A stretch of 60,000 nucleotides of DNA from Strigamia acuminata (lineage: Eukaryota; Arthropoda; Chilopoda; Geophilomorpha; Linotaeniidae), in contig OX442320.1 in NCBI GenBank assembly GCA_949358305.1, forward strand, positions 6,962,259 through 7,022,258, written 5' to 3'. Shown here piece by piece: positions 1-12,592 of this stretch. A program made the position numbers and the translations under genes. The notes under the pieces are model-generated. The model ran no database searches. It saw nothing but the letters and a program-made list of their open reading frames with translations, and was not told where the DNA came from. Numbering within the stretch: the stretch's first letter is position 1; each line of letters begins with the position of its first letter.

Positions 1-1285
1 GACGTTTTAAGAGCGGCGATTCGACTCGGTTTTGACTTGAGCGAATGCGCTTTGGACGGAGCATCGACTGCCAATTCGTCAGCTAACGTTGAATTAGGAC
101 ACGGTAAAATTACATTTACTACAATTTAAAAGACAATAATTAATTTCGATTTGTTTAAATTCAGATTTAGCAGCAGCGAGTCGGGAAACAACTCTCGCCG
201 TCATCGATTTGTTAAAGAAACTGAAGGAAAAGGGCGAATCCTTTTCAATGTCGGAGTATTCGGACCTAGTGCGCTCTCGTCTGAAAACCCTGACGTCGTT
301 GAGCGAAGGGCTGATGTCCAATAAAGGGGACATCGAGAATCTAAGCGAGATGGTGGAGGACGAGCTCACGTTGATGGACAGAGCGATAGAAGAGGCTGCG
401 AATAGGATAGCGGATTTAATGAAGAAATCACGCCAGGATGATTCGGGCGTAAAATTGGAAGTAAATAGCAAAATATTGGAATCGTGCACTGCACTCATGC
501 AGGCGATCCGGGTGTTAGTGCAAAGGTCCAAAACGTTGCAGGAAGAGATTGTTTCTCAAGGAAAGGTAAATGAAATAAGGTAATAATTATTAATTTATTT
601 TTTAAATTTATTTTTTTTATTTTAAGGGTTCGACGTCTGCGAAAGAGTTTTATAAACGAAACCATCGATGGACGGAAGGACTTTTATCCGCGGCTAAAGC
701 GGTCGGATTGGGTGCTCAGTTTTTAGTGTAAATTTGATTCGACTCGAAAACTGCGTGAACGATCTGTTGCAATATTTATTTTTGTGTTTGCAGAAACGCC
801 GCTGATAAAGTGATGGATGGAAAAGCGACATTTGCCGAGCTGATGGTGGCCTCGCAAGAAATTGCAGCGAGCACCGCGCAGTTAGTTGTGGCGTCGAAAG
901 TGAAGGCAGACAGAAACAGCGAAAACTTGACAAACTTATCGCGAGCATCTAAAGGGGTAACCGAGGCCACCGGCACCGTGGTTGCAACGGCCAAAAGTTG
1001 CGCAGAATTGTTGGAAGAAAGGGGTATTTCTATTTCTATTCATAATTCATATCGAGAGAATTGTTTATTTATTTAATTTTATTTTTGTTCGTTTCAGATG
1101 TGATGGATTTCACGAAACTTTCACTGCACCAAGCTAAACGGTTGGAAATGGAGTCTCAGGTGCGCGTACTGGAACTGGAGAGTAACTTAGCTCAGGAAAG
1201 GATTAAATTGGCGCGTCTGAGGAAGCAGCACTACACGTTGGCGGGGCCCAGTGAGGGTTGGGAGGAAGAGGACATACCGAAGTGA
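1..1285 (+). CDS. HIP1R: HIP1/HIP1R (Sla2) homologue, C-terminal part
   Basis: Links clathrin coats to actin during endocytosis. Only the C-terminal part is present; the gene enters from the left edge. Exons read at 1-103, 165-565, 627-727, 794-1023 and 1098-1285 join in phase. They encode the talin-like I/LWEQ actin-binding module: a helical region with LSEMVEDELTLMDRAIEEAA, then NAADKVMDGKATFAELMVAS, then STAQLVVASKVKADR, ending with LHQAKRLEMESQVRVLELES and LRKQHYTLAG. This order and spacing match animal HIP1/HIP1R. The stop is TGA at 1283-1285. HIP1 and HIP1R cannot be told apart because the ANTH and coiled-coil parts lie outside the window; invertebrates usually have one gene. Introns are 60-75 nt. 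Confidence 0.92.
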
Positions 1286-1954
1286 GGACTTCGATAAGCA
1301 TTTTGTTTCGTTTTTCGGCATTATTGTATTGCAGGTTATGGCCGGATGGCGCTTTTTGGTGCTGTTTAGTTGGTTAAGCTTTTTGTATACATTTTTTAAT
1401 TTTAAACGTTCAGGTTTACAGCATGTATTGCATTTTAAATGTTTATATACGAGCGGTCGAGTGACTGTTGCGCGCCTTTTAGATTAATTTCACTCGCCGA
1501 ATGTGCACACACACGTTTCGTTGTACCTCAAAACAGAAATGAATTATTTGTACAATTTATTTATACTTTTATTTAAGTTATGACGATGATTCTAGTGACC
1601 AAAGTTATTTTTCAGCGGTTTTCACACATTTATTTCGTTCATTCCGAATATCTTACAGGACAATAAAATATCAATAAAAGATGGTACAAAATTTTTTTTT
1701 CTTCTTTTGTACGAATTAACATAAGTATAATAGTTGTAAAAATATTTTTCAATCGGTTAAAGTGTTATAAACAATCTTTGGTATACAGAATTAAGATTAT
1801 TTCGTTATTTTGTTACTGTATTGAGTGGAAATGCGTAGGACTTAAAGTCTAAATCTTGTTGTAAAATACCACTCAGGACAAATTCAACGTTGTGAACAAC
1901 TGAAACAAAACGAAATGTTAATTTTGCACGATATTTAACTAGGAAATTAGTCTA
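1286..1954 (+). terminator. HIP1R 3' UTR with tandem poly(A) signals
   Basis: No coding potential seen. Two AATAAA hexamers at 1662-1667 and 1673-1678 probably end the HIP1R transcript. The rest (about 1700-1954) separates it from the convergent PAXIP1 gene and would hold that gene's short 3' UTR. Nothing else recognised. Confidence 0.6.
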
Positions 1955-4900
1955 TTAACCTATTTGTCTAGCCAACAAATCGCGGCAGAGGTACAAATCG
2001 TTGTCACACGTGAGGATGACGAGACGTGGTCCGTTCTAGACGCAATAAAATGTTAGAAATTGCGAGTTTAAAAAAAAAACGAGGTCTGCTTACTTGATTA
2101 ACTAGAAGAATTTGCTTGGCTGAAAGGCGCTTGGTAAGTAAATCCCCACCCGCGTTTTCTATGATCATTTTTAAAATGCCGGAAGAAGGCGTTACACCGG
2201 GTGTCGCGTAAAATTTCAACCCCTTCAGAAGGTTGTTGCGGTTGGAAATGGATAAAATACGAGCTACATTGCAATTAAATCGCTGCTCACGAGCCTTGTC
2301 GCTTAATATAAAAGGTCGTTCGTCTAAAATGCAAGCAAATTAAACCATTTTGTTTCATTATTAAACGAAAACGAAATGATACTGACCGACAAACGTGTTT
2401 TGTTTTGCAGATTGCAGCAACCAAGCCAAAGTTACGACAAATTTGCAATGACTGATTGTACATAGGAAGTTAAAAGTACGTAAAAACGTATTGGACACCA
2501 GATGCGTACATTCACGAGGAGTTGTAGTCACACCGCCACCCAATTGTTTAATTGCCTGTCAAAATGTCGAAATGTCAAAATTGTGAGAACGTTTTCGTGT
2601 GCCGACGTGTGGATACTTACACGTAGTAAATCTGTGGGTAGGCGCACGCCGGTGGACATTATCACGGGCTTCCCCTCCATTGCTGGCACAAAAGTACTGT
2701 TTATCAAGTAATTGTCTCTGGCAACCGTCGGTCTAAAACAAATCGTTAATTTCACTCTTATTATCGTTATTATTTGTATTTACTTTGGCCGTTTGACATT
2801 TTGAATATCATCGATTTCCAGAGGCCTCTTGCCACTCGTTTGCTACGTAGGAGAGAAAATATTTAAAAAAAAATTATTTTATTTTATGATTATTGATTAT
2901 AATAGTGAATTTTTACCATTTCATTTGTTCGTGCAGCAATAACATCTTCCGATACTGGAATCACGCTTCTCCAAGCGGCTAGAAAACGAATTGCAATGAA
3001 ATTGTCAAATAAGAAAGAAATCTAACTCGGTTTTACCCATAAGATGCGGCACGAGAGCGTAATCGATTCGAAAAGGATCTTCGCCTCCAAATTGTTGATA
3101 CTGATACTGAGCAACTGGCATGCGCAGCGCGTCGAAATGGCCGAAAAGAACGTTGTGAAGCCACTGAACGCTCACTATAGGTATTTTCCACAAGCGAGCC
3201 TTTTCGTATTTGATGCCTTCGGGTTTGCGACAAATGACGAGTGTATTTTGGCGCGTCATGTACCCGGTGTACTTGGCACCGGTCAAACTAACCATGTGTT
3301 TAATCCTCGCACGATCGTCTCCTTCGAAATTACTAACAGTGATCATCTGGAAAAATTGAGAAACAAATGTGAGAAATTCGTCCTTTAACGACCGATTTTA
3401 ATACTTTTACCTGATTTTTACACGGTTTGTCTTCGGCAAACGGTGTGGGTAAATGAATGGCGAGCCACGGGGGTGTCATTTTTTTCTTCATCACCACGTC
3501 GTTAAACCAATGCGCCGTGATGCAACGTTTGCCTTCCCGCATTGCCTGAAAAGAATTTTTAAATTTTTAAATTTAAAAAAAAAATTAATAAATCAATTTT
3601 TTGGGTCGTACTTGTTGGACGACGGAGTTCCGTTGATTCTCGCACAACACGTGGGTGCATCGAGCGCAGTAGTCGCTCTCGATTTCAGCTCCGAGTAAAA
3701 CGATCACTTTTTTCCACGTTTCCAACTTCTCCGGCTCAATTATTTTATCATAATCTACTATAAAGAACACGCAGCCGATCAGGAACAAATTCGCAGGAAC
3801 TAAAAAAAAAACACAAAATAACTGTTAATATTCCCATAGTTTTTAACCATTCATCGTCCTACTTTTAAGCGCTGGATCGTGGCCGTGAAAAGCGACAAGT
3901 TGCGGGGTCGACACCGCACTGGGTCTATCTCTAACATCGCTATTCGACAGAAGCGGCTTACTCGTGTGTTCATCACTATTGGTGATATTGCGCAAAGTTC
4001 TCGGCTGACCCATATCCGGCGGCGGCGGAAGTCCCACCGGAGGTTGTCCGAGTGGGCGCACACTTGCCAAGTCGGTTTGCTCGAATCCCTTTCCAGTTGT
4101 TGATCCTTGAAGTCGATTATTGAGTAAATTCGCCAAAGCGGTTTTCGTTTTTGGTGTCAGCTGTTGGTTCGCCTGAAATCAAAAATTAATTTTTTTTTTA
4201 CAAATTCCAACAATTAATTCAACAAAATCGTACAGAATTCTGCATTTGTTGTCTGATTTGCTCGTTCGGTTGCGCCTGGAAGTTGACCGCCGTTGGAGTG
4301 ACCGATTGCTGCAGGTTGTCCCGATTCACGACGACCGCGGACGGCGCCGGCGCCGGCGCATTACTGACGGGAGTGTTCGTGAGCCGCGGCGGCATCTGTT
4401 GGGGCTGTTGGAACGGGCTCGCCGGTTGTAACGGCTTTCCCGCAGCCGCCGCGTGTTGCCCAAAAGGCGGGGGCATTTGTTGTTGCGGTTGCGGTTGCGG
4501 TTGTTGCTGTTGCTGCTGTTGTTGCTGCAGCGGGAGTCCTTCTCGTTTGGGTTGTTGGAGGAACGGCGTGTTCTCTCGCTGTTGTTGTTGTTGCTGTTGT
4601 TGTTGCCACTGCATCTGCTTCATTTGTTCGCGTTGTTGCAACTGCTGCCACTGGAGTTGATGTTGTTGCGGCTGCGGTTGTTGGGGGAAGCGGATCTGCA
4701 TTTCTCTCGCTGCGACCTGCCACTGCTGAGTCATCGGTTGACCGATTGGAATTTGAGGAGCGTTGTCCCGTATCTGCATTTGGTGCGGCCAATGCGCACC
4801 TTGCTGCATTCCTTGCGGGATGTTTTCTCGCGGTCCTAGCTGGGGTCGTGGAGTCATGGGCATTTGGTTCGGTCCGGCAGGCATTCGCTCGCGTTGCATC

Positions 4901-7053
4901 ATCTGAATCATCCTCTGAGGAGCCGCCAATTGCGGCTGCTGTGGCGTTTGTTGAAGCATCTGCTGCTGCTGCTGTTGTTGTTGCAGTTGCTGCAGTTGTT
5001 GTTTTTGCAATTGCTGTTGCTGCGGAGTGGGTTGTTGTTGCTGTTGTTGTTGTTGCATTTGCTGCTGCTGTAATTGCTGGATTTGCTGCTGCAGTTGTTG
5101 CTTCTGTATTACTTGCTGCTGCTGCAATTGCTGTTGTTGTTGCAACTGTTGGTGCTGCTGCTGCTGCTGCTGTAACTGCTGCTGTTGCAGTAGCTGTTGT
5201 TGCTGCGCAGGTTGTTGATGCGGTGGTTGCTGTTGCAGTGGTTGCTGTTGCAGTGGTTGCTGTTGCATTAGCTGCTGCTGTTGCTGCGCCGGTTGCTGTT
5301 GGTGCGGTGGTTGCTGCAATTGTTGTTGCGGCGGTTGCTGCAATTGCTGCTGCTGCTGCTGCAACTGATGTTGTTGCTGCTGTTGTTGTTGCCACTGCGG
5401 TAATCGTTGCTGGAGTTGCTGCGCCACGTCCCGCTGCGCTTGTTGCCATTGAACCATAATCTGCTGTTTCAGCGCAGGTGGTAAATCACGCAAATTGACT
5501 CCCTTTAGATTCATTTTCTGTTGCAGTTGTTGCCACGCCAACTGCTGCTGCACGCTGAGAGGCACGGGCAGACGTCCCTGCCATTGTCCGGGCGCCCGAA
5601 CTTGCGGCGGTTGCTCCGCTTGTCCAGGAACCGCTCCCCACTGCAACCTCGTCTGCGTCTGCGGTGTTCCTTCCCTCACGGGACTCTGTCTTCGGATCAA
5701 CGGGGTCTGGTTGGCGTTTTGTACGGGCAACTGCGCGTGAGATTGCTGTTTTAACTGTTGCTGTTGCAGTTGTTGCTGCTGCTGCAACCACGCCATTCGC
5801 CTTTCAGTCACGTGCTGCTGACTGCGCATCACTTCCGCGTCGATGGCGACGGCCGGTTGTCCGAACGAACCGATTTCCGACGCCAGTAGTTTCATCGAGT
5901 TGGAATGCTCCGGCCGAATCATTTGTTTCATTTGTTCTTGAGTATTTACAGATTGATGCAATGGCTGGTTCGTTTGGGGGTTGTTTGGGATCGTTGTTTG
6001 GGGCGCCGCGGGTGGCGCACAAGGGATTACGTTACGAATTTGCGCGACATTCGTATTTTCGTTCATTCGGGCGGGCGCCATCGGCTTCGAATCGATCGGT
6101 TCTGGGTTGGTTTCTGGTTCTTTTGGTTTGGCCAGCGCCAGGTATCGCGGGTGGTATTTCAATTCGTCTTGTTGCAATTTCGCTTTCACGCTGTCGACGA
6201 CCCAGTCCGGAGTGATGATGTGGAGTTTATCTTCGTGCGATAACGCGCATTCGTATTTCGCCTGCGAAAAGAAACGATTTTTAATAAAAGTTGCCGATTG
6301 GTTCAATTATTCTTTTTCGTACGCCTTCTGGTTTCGCCACCACCAGGTGCGTGCATGATTTATCTAATTCCTGCTGGAGTTGGCCTCCGTAATACGTGAT
6401 TAATGCCCACATGATTTTTGTATCGGAGCCGGACAACTGTTAATATAAATGGAAAAAAATATATTATTATTTGTTTAAATCGATTTTTATTTTTTTAATT
6501 TTGGTAAACATTACTTGCGATGGACATGCAACGACATTTGAAAAAATCTGATCGGATTCAGGGAGGAATCCATTCATGCTGTTTTTTATTAATTAAGAAA
6601 TTGATGAAAAACTTATTTTCTGTATGTTTTAGATAAATTAAATAAGGATACGGTAGTTGAAGGCCACATTTAGCTGAGAGAACGACCCATCGACTCTGCA
6701 AATAAATGATTAAACACTGGAAACGTACTCGTTTGTCTCGTTTACGTACGGAAACAACGGGAAGATCGAACATTTCGCGGGCTTCTTCAACCTCGCTGTG
6801 ATTTGCGTCATCGGAAACGGCGAGCGAAACAATATCGGTCAAATACGATGTTTCCCGAGCACCTCCGTCCAGTAGGATCTTTTTCACCTGCAGAAAAACA
6901 AACAAAATGAGTTGCGGGTTGGTTTGTTTACAACAGTTTGGATGGCACCGTTCATACCTGATCGCAGATTTTCCCGATCAAATAGAATTTGATTTCTTTG
7001 AAAAGATGCTCTTTTACTTTTAGATCCTCGATACCCCACGTATTTTCTGCCAT
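1955..7053 (-). CDS. PAXIP1: PAXIP1/PTIP-like multi-BRCT protein with Q-rich centre
   Basis: PTIP is a nuclear scaffold of the KMT2C/D histone-methyltransferase complexes and of DNA-damage signalling. Reading the minus strand, ATG at 7053 begins an exon (MAENTWGIEDLKVKEH). It is followed by BRCT 1 (REMFDLPVVS, RWVVLSAKCG) and, after MNGFLPESDQIF, by BRCT 2 (MWALITYYGGQLQQ, CTHLVVAKPEG, YECALSHEDKLHIITPDWVV). One huge exon, 4234-6262, is mostly glutamine. Downstream are BRCT 3-4 (VIVLLGAEIESDYCARCTHV, GKRCITAHWFNDVV; then KHMVSLTGAKYTGYMTRQNT, IPIVSVQWLHNVLFGHFDAL) and BRCT 5-6 (ECTHLVSNTFLRTFNFL; then FYATPGVTPSSGILKMIIEN, ILTCDNDLYLCRDLLARQ), with TAA at 1957-1955. The domain order is that of vertebrate PAXIP1. 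Some small exons (about 2785-2990) are placed with less certainty. Introns are mostly 50-100 nt. Confidence 0.9.
4468..5790 (-). repeat. Long imperfect CAG/CAA glutamine tract in PAXIP1
   Basis: On the minus strand this part of the big exon is dominated by CAG and CAA codons, giving Q runs broken by P, L, H and W. CAG/CAA mixing keeps any pure triplet run short. The two other reading frames of the same strand and the antisense strand give alanine-, threonine-, leucine- and cysteine-rich shadow frames, which I do not regard as genes. Confidence 0.9.
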
Positions 7054-7294
7054 TATCTGCTTTCCTTCGCTTGCTGGAATAGGATCTACATGCCAAAAAT
7101 TCCGCGCCCAACAGTTCTAGTACAAAAAGTAAGCAAAAGCTGGCGCTGATGTAAAGGCGCTCGAGCGCTGTACATATTTGGCGGTAAATTTGGAGATTCT
7201 TTACACGAAAAAGCAGTAAGCTCACATCAGTTAATCGTTCGTTTATTATTATTTTTCTTTTTACAATTTTATATCGTTACAGATCTTGGAAATA

Positions 7295-8914
7295 TCAATT
7301 TTCATTGTGAGTGCCAGCCACTTCTTTAAACCCATCGCCAAAACCATCGGCAGCAATCAAAACTGGTTTTCTTTTACACATTGGGCACAATGTGCTACGG
7401 ACACTGGACGATCGCATCCATATTATCAAGTTATACCTGAAAAACGGAAGAACAAAATAATAATATCGACATTTCATTTCTTAGTGCAAATGGGTAAATG
7501 CTCTAATAGAACGCGGGTCTATAAATGGGCCAAAACGACTGAAAAACGACTAAAAAGTTGCGGGGAAATCTAGGTTCTATTCGAGTATTTACGCCGTAGC
7601 ATTGATTCATATTATTTTACCTTTCGCCACTCGTTATGGGCAGTGCACCGTGGCGTTGTCGACCACGATGCAAAATTCCCATCAAGGGCCGGTTTGGAAC
7701 GGTCGAACACAAGGACATATCAACGGGCATATCGTACATGTTGCCAAAATACAACTGTCCTCCGCTGAAACTTTGTCCCAGGCAGAAGTTGAGCGTAATC
7801 TTTAGATTAATCGAATCAAGTAAAAAAATAATACTAATTTGAATGTTGAACGCATGTATACTTCAGCATTGTCGTAATGATAATTCAAATCCTCGTCCTC
7901 TCCTAATTTGTAGGTGACGGTGAAGGCTTTGTGCGAATCCAATCCACTCGAACCGGTCCAATCGGGAAATAAAACGGTACAAATTGGCGCCAAATATTCT
8001 TCGCGAAGATGGTTCAAGAAGGAATCCATACCCAACTCATTTATGAGAATCTAAATAAGCCAATTTATAGTAAATTCAAGTTTTTTTTTTTAAAAAAAAC
8101 GAGTCATGTATGCGATTACTCCGTAATTATTCATAGTGTTTGGCCTCCCTTTCGGACAAGGTGCTTTTTCAAAATTAATCAGCTCTTCCATTAATTTAGA
8201 ACAAAATTCGGACGTGAAAACTGGAATGTAGTACAGTTGTTTCCCTAAACGATCAAATTGCTAATGAATGACGATGATTTTTCAGTTTTTAAATTAGATT
8301 TACCGGGGCAAGCATCTCGAACTGTCGTTTTGACTCTGCTGCTGTTGTATGGCGCGCTGTTTTTGCACACTTCTACCAAATTGAGGAATTCGGGAGTAAA
8401 AAATTTATGCTGTAAATTTTTTATTTTTTATATTTTATACATTTATTTTTTAACTCATCGGTTTGAGATAAATGATTGGCAAGTAAAACTAATCTCACTT
8501 GCAGCGTGTAGACATCTTTATTGAGTGGCGTGTATTGTTTTTTAATCGTCTCTTTTCGAATTTTTGAATTTTCATCTAACGAATTTCTCCTTTCAAATTC
8601 ATTTTCCAACTGTAAAAAGAAATATTCGTTTGATTTACATTAAAGACAAATGATTTTATCGCATCACTTCTCGAAAAACGTCTTCCCACTGACTCTCGCT
8701 ATTGCAGCCACGAGCTTTCAGCACCTGTGGAATGAATTTTATTTGATTTAATTAAATTTATAAAAATTCGCAAATACTTTAGGCGTATTTATACCGCGCC
8801 GCAATCTTTCTTGAGTTGGTCACGATCAATAAACTTGACATGAATGTTATACGTTTTGAGATAATAATTGTTTGTGTAGAAGCAATTGCAAATGAAGAAT
8901 TGGGTGTCCGACAT
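7295..8914 (-). CDS. OGFOD2: OGFOD2-like Fe(II)/2-oxoglutarate dioxygenase
   Basis: Predicted prolyl-hydroxylase-like dioxygenase; the physiological substrate of the family is unknown. Minus-strand ATG at 8914 gives MSDTQFFICNCFYTNNYYLK. Small exons follow, then an exon at about 8035-7860 with FLNHLREEYLAPICTVLFPD, SHKAFTVTYKLG and the metal-binding HYDNAEV (H-x-D). Exon about 7797-7620 has the iron-binding His in HRGRQRHGA and the 2-oxoglutarate-binding Arg in TSGER. The last exon reads YNLIIWMRSS and LCPMCKRKP and stops at 7295. All catalytic residues expected for the fold are visible. Order and motifs match animal OGFOD2. It lies head-to-head with the PARN-like gene and 241 bp downstream of the PAXIP1 start on the other side. 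Confidence 0.88.
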
Positions 8915-9081
8915 AATAGATTATCATTAAAATTTAAAAATTAAGGCTTGAACCCCCATAGCTCGTAAATAAGTTTAACTATTCGCCGCCTAGTGGCGTT
9001 AGAGTACTGTAAACGGATTATCCACCACGTGTTTTGGTTTTGTCAAGAAGTTTCATCAAAGTACTTGAAATTCCATGAAAT
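8915..9081. promoter_or_regulatory. Divergent promoter of OGFOD2 and PARN-like gene
   Basis: Only 167 bp separate the two start codons (minus ATG at 8914, plus ATG at 9082), so both core promoters and 5' leaders must lie here or overlap the genes. No TATA box is obvious. The shared spacer is inferred from the gene layout alone. Confidence 0.55.
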
Positions 9082-11806
9082 ATGTGCGAAATCAACAAAA
9101 GCAATTTTGAAAGCAAACTGTCATCAATTTTAGCCCACATCGATGAATCTGTGTTTATAGGTAAATTTTTGGTTGTAAATTGTGTATCAATTTTTGGATT
9201 TTAATTCTTGTTTACTTACTTCCAGCTATTGACACAGAGTTCACCGGATTAAGAAGTAATCCAGCCGATAAACAAAGCTTATTTAATGGTGCGGAGGAAT
9301 CGTATGAGTTGCTCAGAAGAAATGCGAGTCAATTTATTATCTGCGAATTAGGTAGAAAAGCAGAAATTAAAGATGGTGCGGGTAGATGACGGAAGAGAAT
9401 ACAGATTTAATACTTTTTAGGTTTAGCTGCTTTTGTTGCTAATCCGACGAAGAACAGGTGGTTTTTTTTATATTTACAAAGTTGGGAAACGTTAAACTAA
9501 CATCGTATTTGCTTTTAATTGTAGTTATGAAGTATTTTCCTACAATTTTTACATTTTTCCTGCGTCGGATGGGCTCCAAGATTGCGTTTTTTCAATGCAG
9601 GCTTCGTGCAGCGAGTTTTTATCCGAGCACAAGTTTGATTTTAATAAAGTGAGTTTAGAGGTTTAGTAATTTTTAATTTAATGTAATTTTTGATTATGGA
9701 TTTTAGTGGGTTTACGAAGGCATTTCTTACATGAATTCGGAGCGGGAAAAAGAATTAGAATTGCGATTGAAAAATTTGGATTTCTCGAATTTGGCTGATG
9801 AGTGAGTTCGGTTTTTGTTCGTGCTCGATTTTATTTACATTTTTTTTTACTTTGATATATTTTTATTTGTAAGGAATCTGAATGATGATCTTTTGCAAAA
9901 GGCGATATCTCAAGTGGGACGTTGGTTAGAAACGGCTTCTGATGGCGATACAATAGAAGTGTCGCACGATCGACTGTTGCATCCTGTATTCTTTCACGTT
10001 GCACTTAGGCGGATATTTTCTAATGTGTGGACAACTAACAAGGCCGATGGAAAGGTTTTTTTTTTTTTTTTAAAAGATGCATTTAGATTTTTCTGAGAAT
10101 TTGCGTTGCAGGTTATTATCGAAAAAGTATGCGATGAAACCAGGAAGCAGAATGAGAAACTTGATCACGGACTGAATCAACAGTTTAGTTTTTATGATTT
10201 TAAAATTATAAAATTGTTAAATATATATTTTTTTTTAGAATATTAGATGCAAAATTGGGTTTCTCAAAGGTTTTTAAGCACTTGCAAAAAGTGAAAAAAG
10301 TAAGTTTTTTTTTAATTGCATTAAATTAATATTTTTATTTTTATTTATTTTTATTTTTTTAAGCCACTTATTGGTCACAATTTATTACTCGATTTGCTCC
10401 TAATGTACAATCAATTTTACAAACCTTTACCGAGTAAGAATAGAACATTTTTTTATTGTGAAATTTGTACCGAAACTTTAAACTTGGCAGGTAAATTAAA
10501 AGACTTTAAAAAGTCGTTACTGCAGTTATTTCCAACAATATACGATACAAAGCATTTAGCGTACGAAATGCAAAAGGTATTTCTTCCAATTTATTTAATT
10601 TCAATTTACAAATTACCTCGGAACATTATATAACTCGACAGCAATTTAAAAGCCAAAAAGTAGCAGTCACGTCTAATCTCTACGATATACACAGAGAATT
10701 ATCCAAGTAAATAACCACATTACCACCTAATTTCCACTCTGATGTTCTCCTATCATTCTTTTAAGACCTGGAAGTCTATTACCAACTTTTCATTCACCGA
10801 GTATTACTTTGGCTGATGGATTCGAAACATATGGTAAGCGAAAGCCGTTAATAATTATTTTGAGCTTATGTTTATTATTATTTTTCAGACACGGAACATC
10901 TACACGAAGCAGGATACGATGCATTTCTTGCAGGATATGGTGAAATATTCTTTAAAATGCTAATTATTTGGACGAATTATAAAATATTTTTTCTTTTTCA
11001 TGCGTTAAAGTATTTCTCAAACTTGCACATCTCTACGCGAGTAGCAAGTTCAGGTAAAAATAATTGCGATTAAAAATGGGATGTAAAAATAATCGTCTTT
11101 TCTTTGCAGTTCCTCGCTAGCAATTCGTCCTCTGTTCCCTGCGCAACACTTGAACTCGGTCCAGGGTTTCTGTAATCGTGTTAATCTGATCAGGGCTCGC
11201 ATTAATTTTATAGTGAGTTAAGGAAAATGAGCTGGCTACTATTTTAAGTCTTGATATTGCGGGCTTCAAATGGGCCACGTTTTCCTTCCTCCCTTTTTTT
11301 TTTTCTTCTTTTTTCCTACTTGTTTTTGAACTTGCCAAAAATACCTGGCATTGTTGGCTCAGCTGCTTGAATTTTATTTTAAGCCGCGCAATTTTTACTA
11401 TATGAACAATATTTAATTGTATTAATTTCTTTAGAATTTGGCAAATGTCGACCCCGTTACTCATCGACCGGATTGGTTGGTCGTCGAGTCGAAGGAGAAA
11501 ATTGATCTAATTAGTGTGAGTAGAATTAATCGATAATTAAATGGCTGAATTGATGAATTTTTGTGAAAAATTGTCATTAGGTGACGAGCTCGTTGTCGAG
11601 GTTCGGTTCTTTCGACTATCGGTTGATGAATGATTACAATTTGCTGATTGCGCCGTCGAATTTCCGATGGTGAGTTTTTCTTATTTCTGGAGTTTTGCTC
11701 AAGGTTAAGGGAAAATTTGTTGCTATGACAATAAAACAGTCCACGTGCATGCCACCATTGGCACGGTGTTGGCTGGACTAGTGCCACATTTTTAAACGAT
11801 GCGTAA
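9082..11806 (+). CDS. PARN/PNLDC1-family DEDD poly(A)-specific ribonuclease
   Basis: 3'-5' RNA exonuclease of the PARN/CAF1 group; PARN removes poly(A) and the related PNLDC1 (Trimmer) trims piRNA 3' ends. ATG at 9082 gives MCEINKSNFESKL, then the first catalytic pair in IDTEFTGL. Later exons give ASQFIICELG, an R3H-like stretch, GHNLLLDLLLMYNQFYKPLP (third acidic residue), FPTIYDTKHLAYEMQK and HEAGYDAFLAGY (His and fourth acidic residue), then PAQHLNSVQGFCNRVNLIRA. All four DEDD residues are present, so activity is likely. The last exons are uncertain: a phase-consistent reading ends at TAA 11804-11806. I cannot decide between PARN and PNLDC1. The PNLDC1 type has a C-terminal membrane anchor, and hydrophobic exons do occur just downstream. 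Confidence 0.82.
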
Positions 11807-11996
11807 TTTTTTTTATCCCGACTTCTTTTCTTAAACTTGTTGGATGTGCCGCGTCTTCCAGTTTAAAAATTTATTTTCTGCTTTTCTGTCGGATTAAATA
11901 AAGTTGTCATTTCGTAATGAAATTAATTTATTTTTTTTTGGGTGCGATTTTGTTTTTGGTTTTTTTATATTTTATTTTGTGTGTGGGTACTTGAAA

Positions 11997-12592
11997 ATGA
12001 GTATTGAGCTTCCGGTGGTTCGTTTTAATCAAGATAACGTTAGGTATTTTTGTTTTAATCTAACATATGGAGCTGAAACAGATTTACGAGTTCAAGAGCG
12101 GGTCTGGGAGTTGAAAATCTATGCGAAAAGCATTTGGTTTTAATATATTATGCGGTGTTATCGTTTTTATTTTACATTTGCAGCTTCAAAGATATAGTAC
12201 ATGGTTTTCGTCATCGTAATTCCTCCTACCGGGTTACAAAATACAGCATTTTACGTCATTCAACGATTTTTAGGACTTCATTTTGGTACGAAGTTAAATT
12301 AAGGAAGAATTTAGTAATTTTAAAATGTTTGTTTTGTAGGTTTGCTGTTTGTCTTCTTGGTGGATTTGGCATTTATTCGATTTATGGTGCTAAGAAATGA
12401 TTTTTGGTTTGTATTTTTTTGTTTTAGATACGAAATATATTTAATGATTTAATAAATTTTTGGTTTCAGGGAGATAAATGCGTTGTAGCATTTTTTGTGA
12501 TGAATTTCCTGTTGGTTTGCGTGCATGTAAATCTTATCTTGGCGGAGGAAAAGTGGATAAGCAAGAAAGGGAAAAAGTCGGATAAAATGTAG
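11997..12592 (+). CDS. Unidentified small gene with hydrophobic exons
   Basis: Not recognised. An ATG at 11997 opens MSIELPVVRFNQDNV with a splice donor in phase. Following exons can be read as RFTSSRAGLGVENLCEKH, then a hydrophobic stretch near 12200-12290 (MVFVIVIPPTGLQNTAF), another near 12345-12400 (LLFVFLVDLAFIRFMVL), and a last exon from about 12470 with VVAFFVMNFLLVCVHVNLIL and a lysine-rich end, stopping at TAG 12590-12592. Not every junction keeps phase in my reading. It may be a separate multi-pass membrane protein, or some exons may be the C-terminal anchor of the nuclease gene upstream. Confidence 0.35.

Noticed and set aside
1251-1487. Open frame after the HIP1R stop
   Set aside because: Overlaps the HIP1R end in another frame and runs into the 3' UTR; no motif.
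4361-5459. Long alanine/threonine- and alanine/valine-rich open frames overlapping the PAXIP1 exon on both strands
   Set aside because: Frame-shifted or antisense shadows of CAG/CAA codons; the glutamine frame is flanked by genuine BRCT exons.
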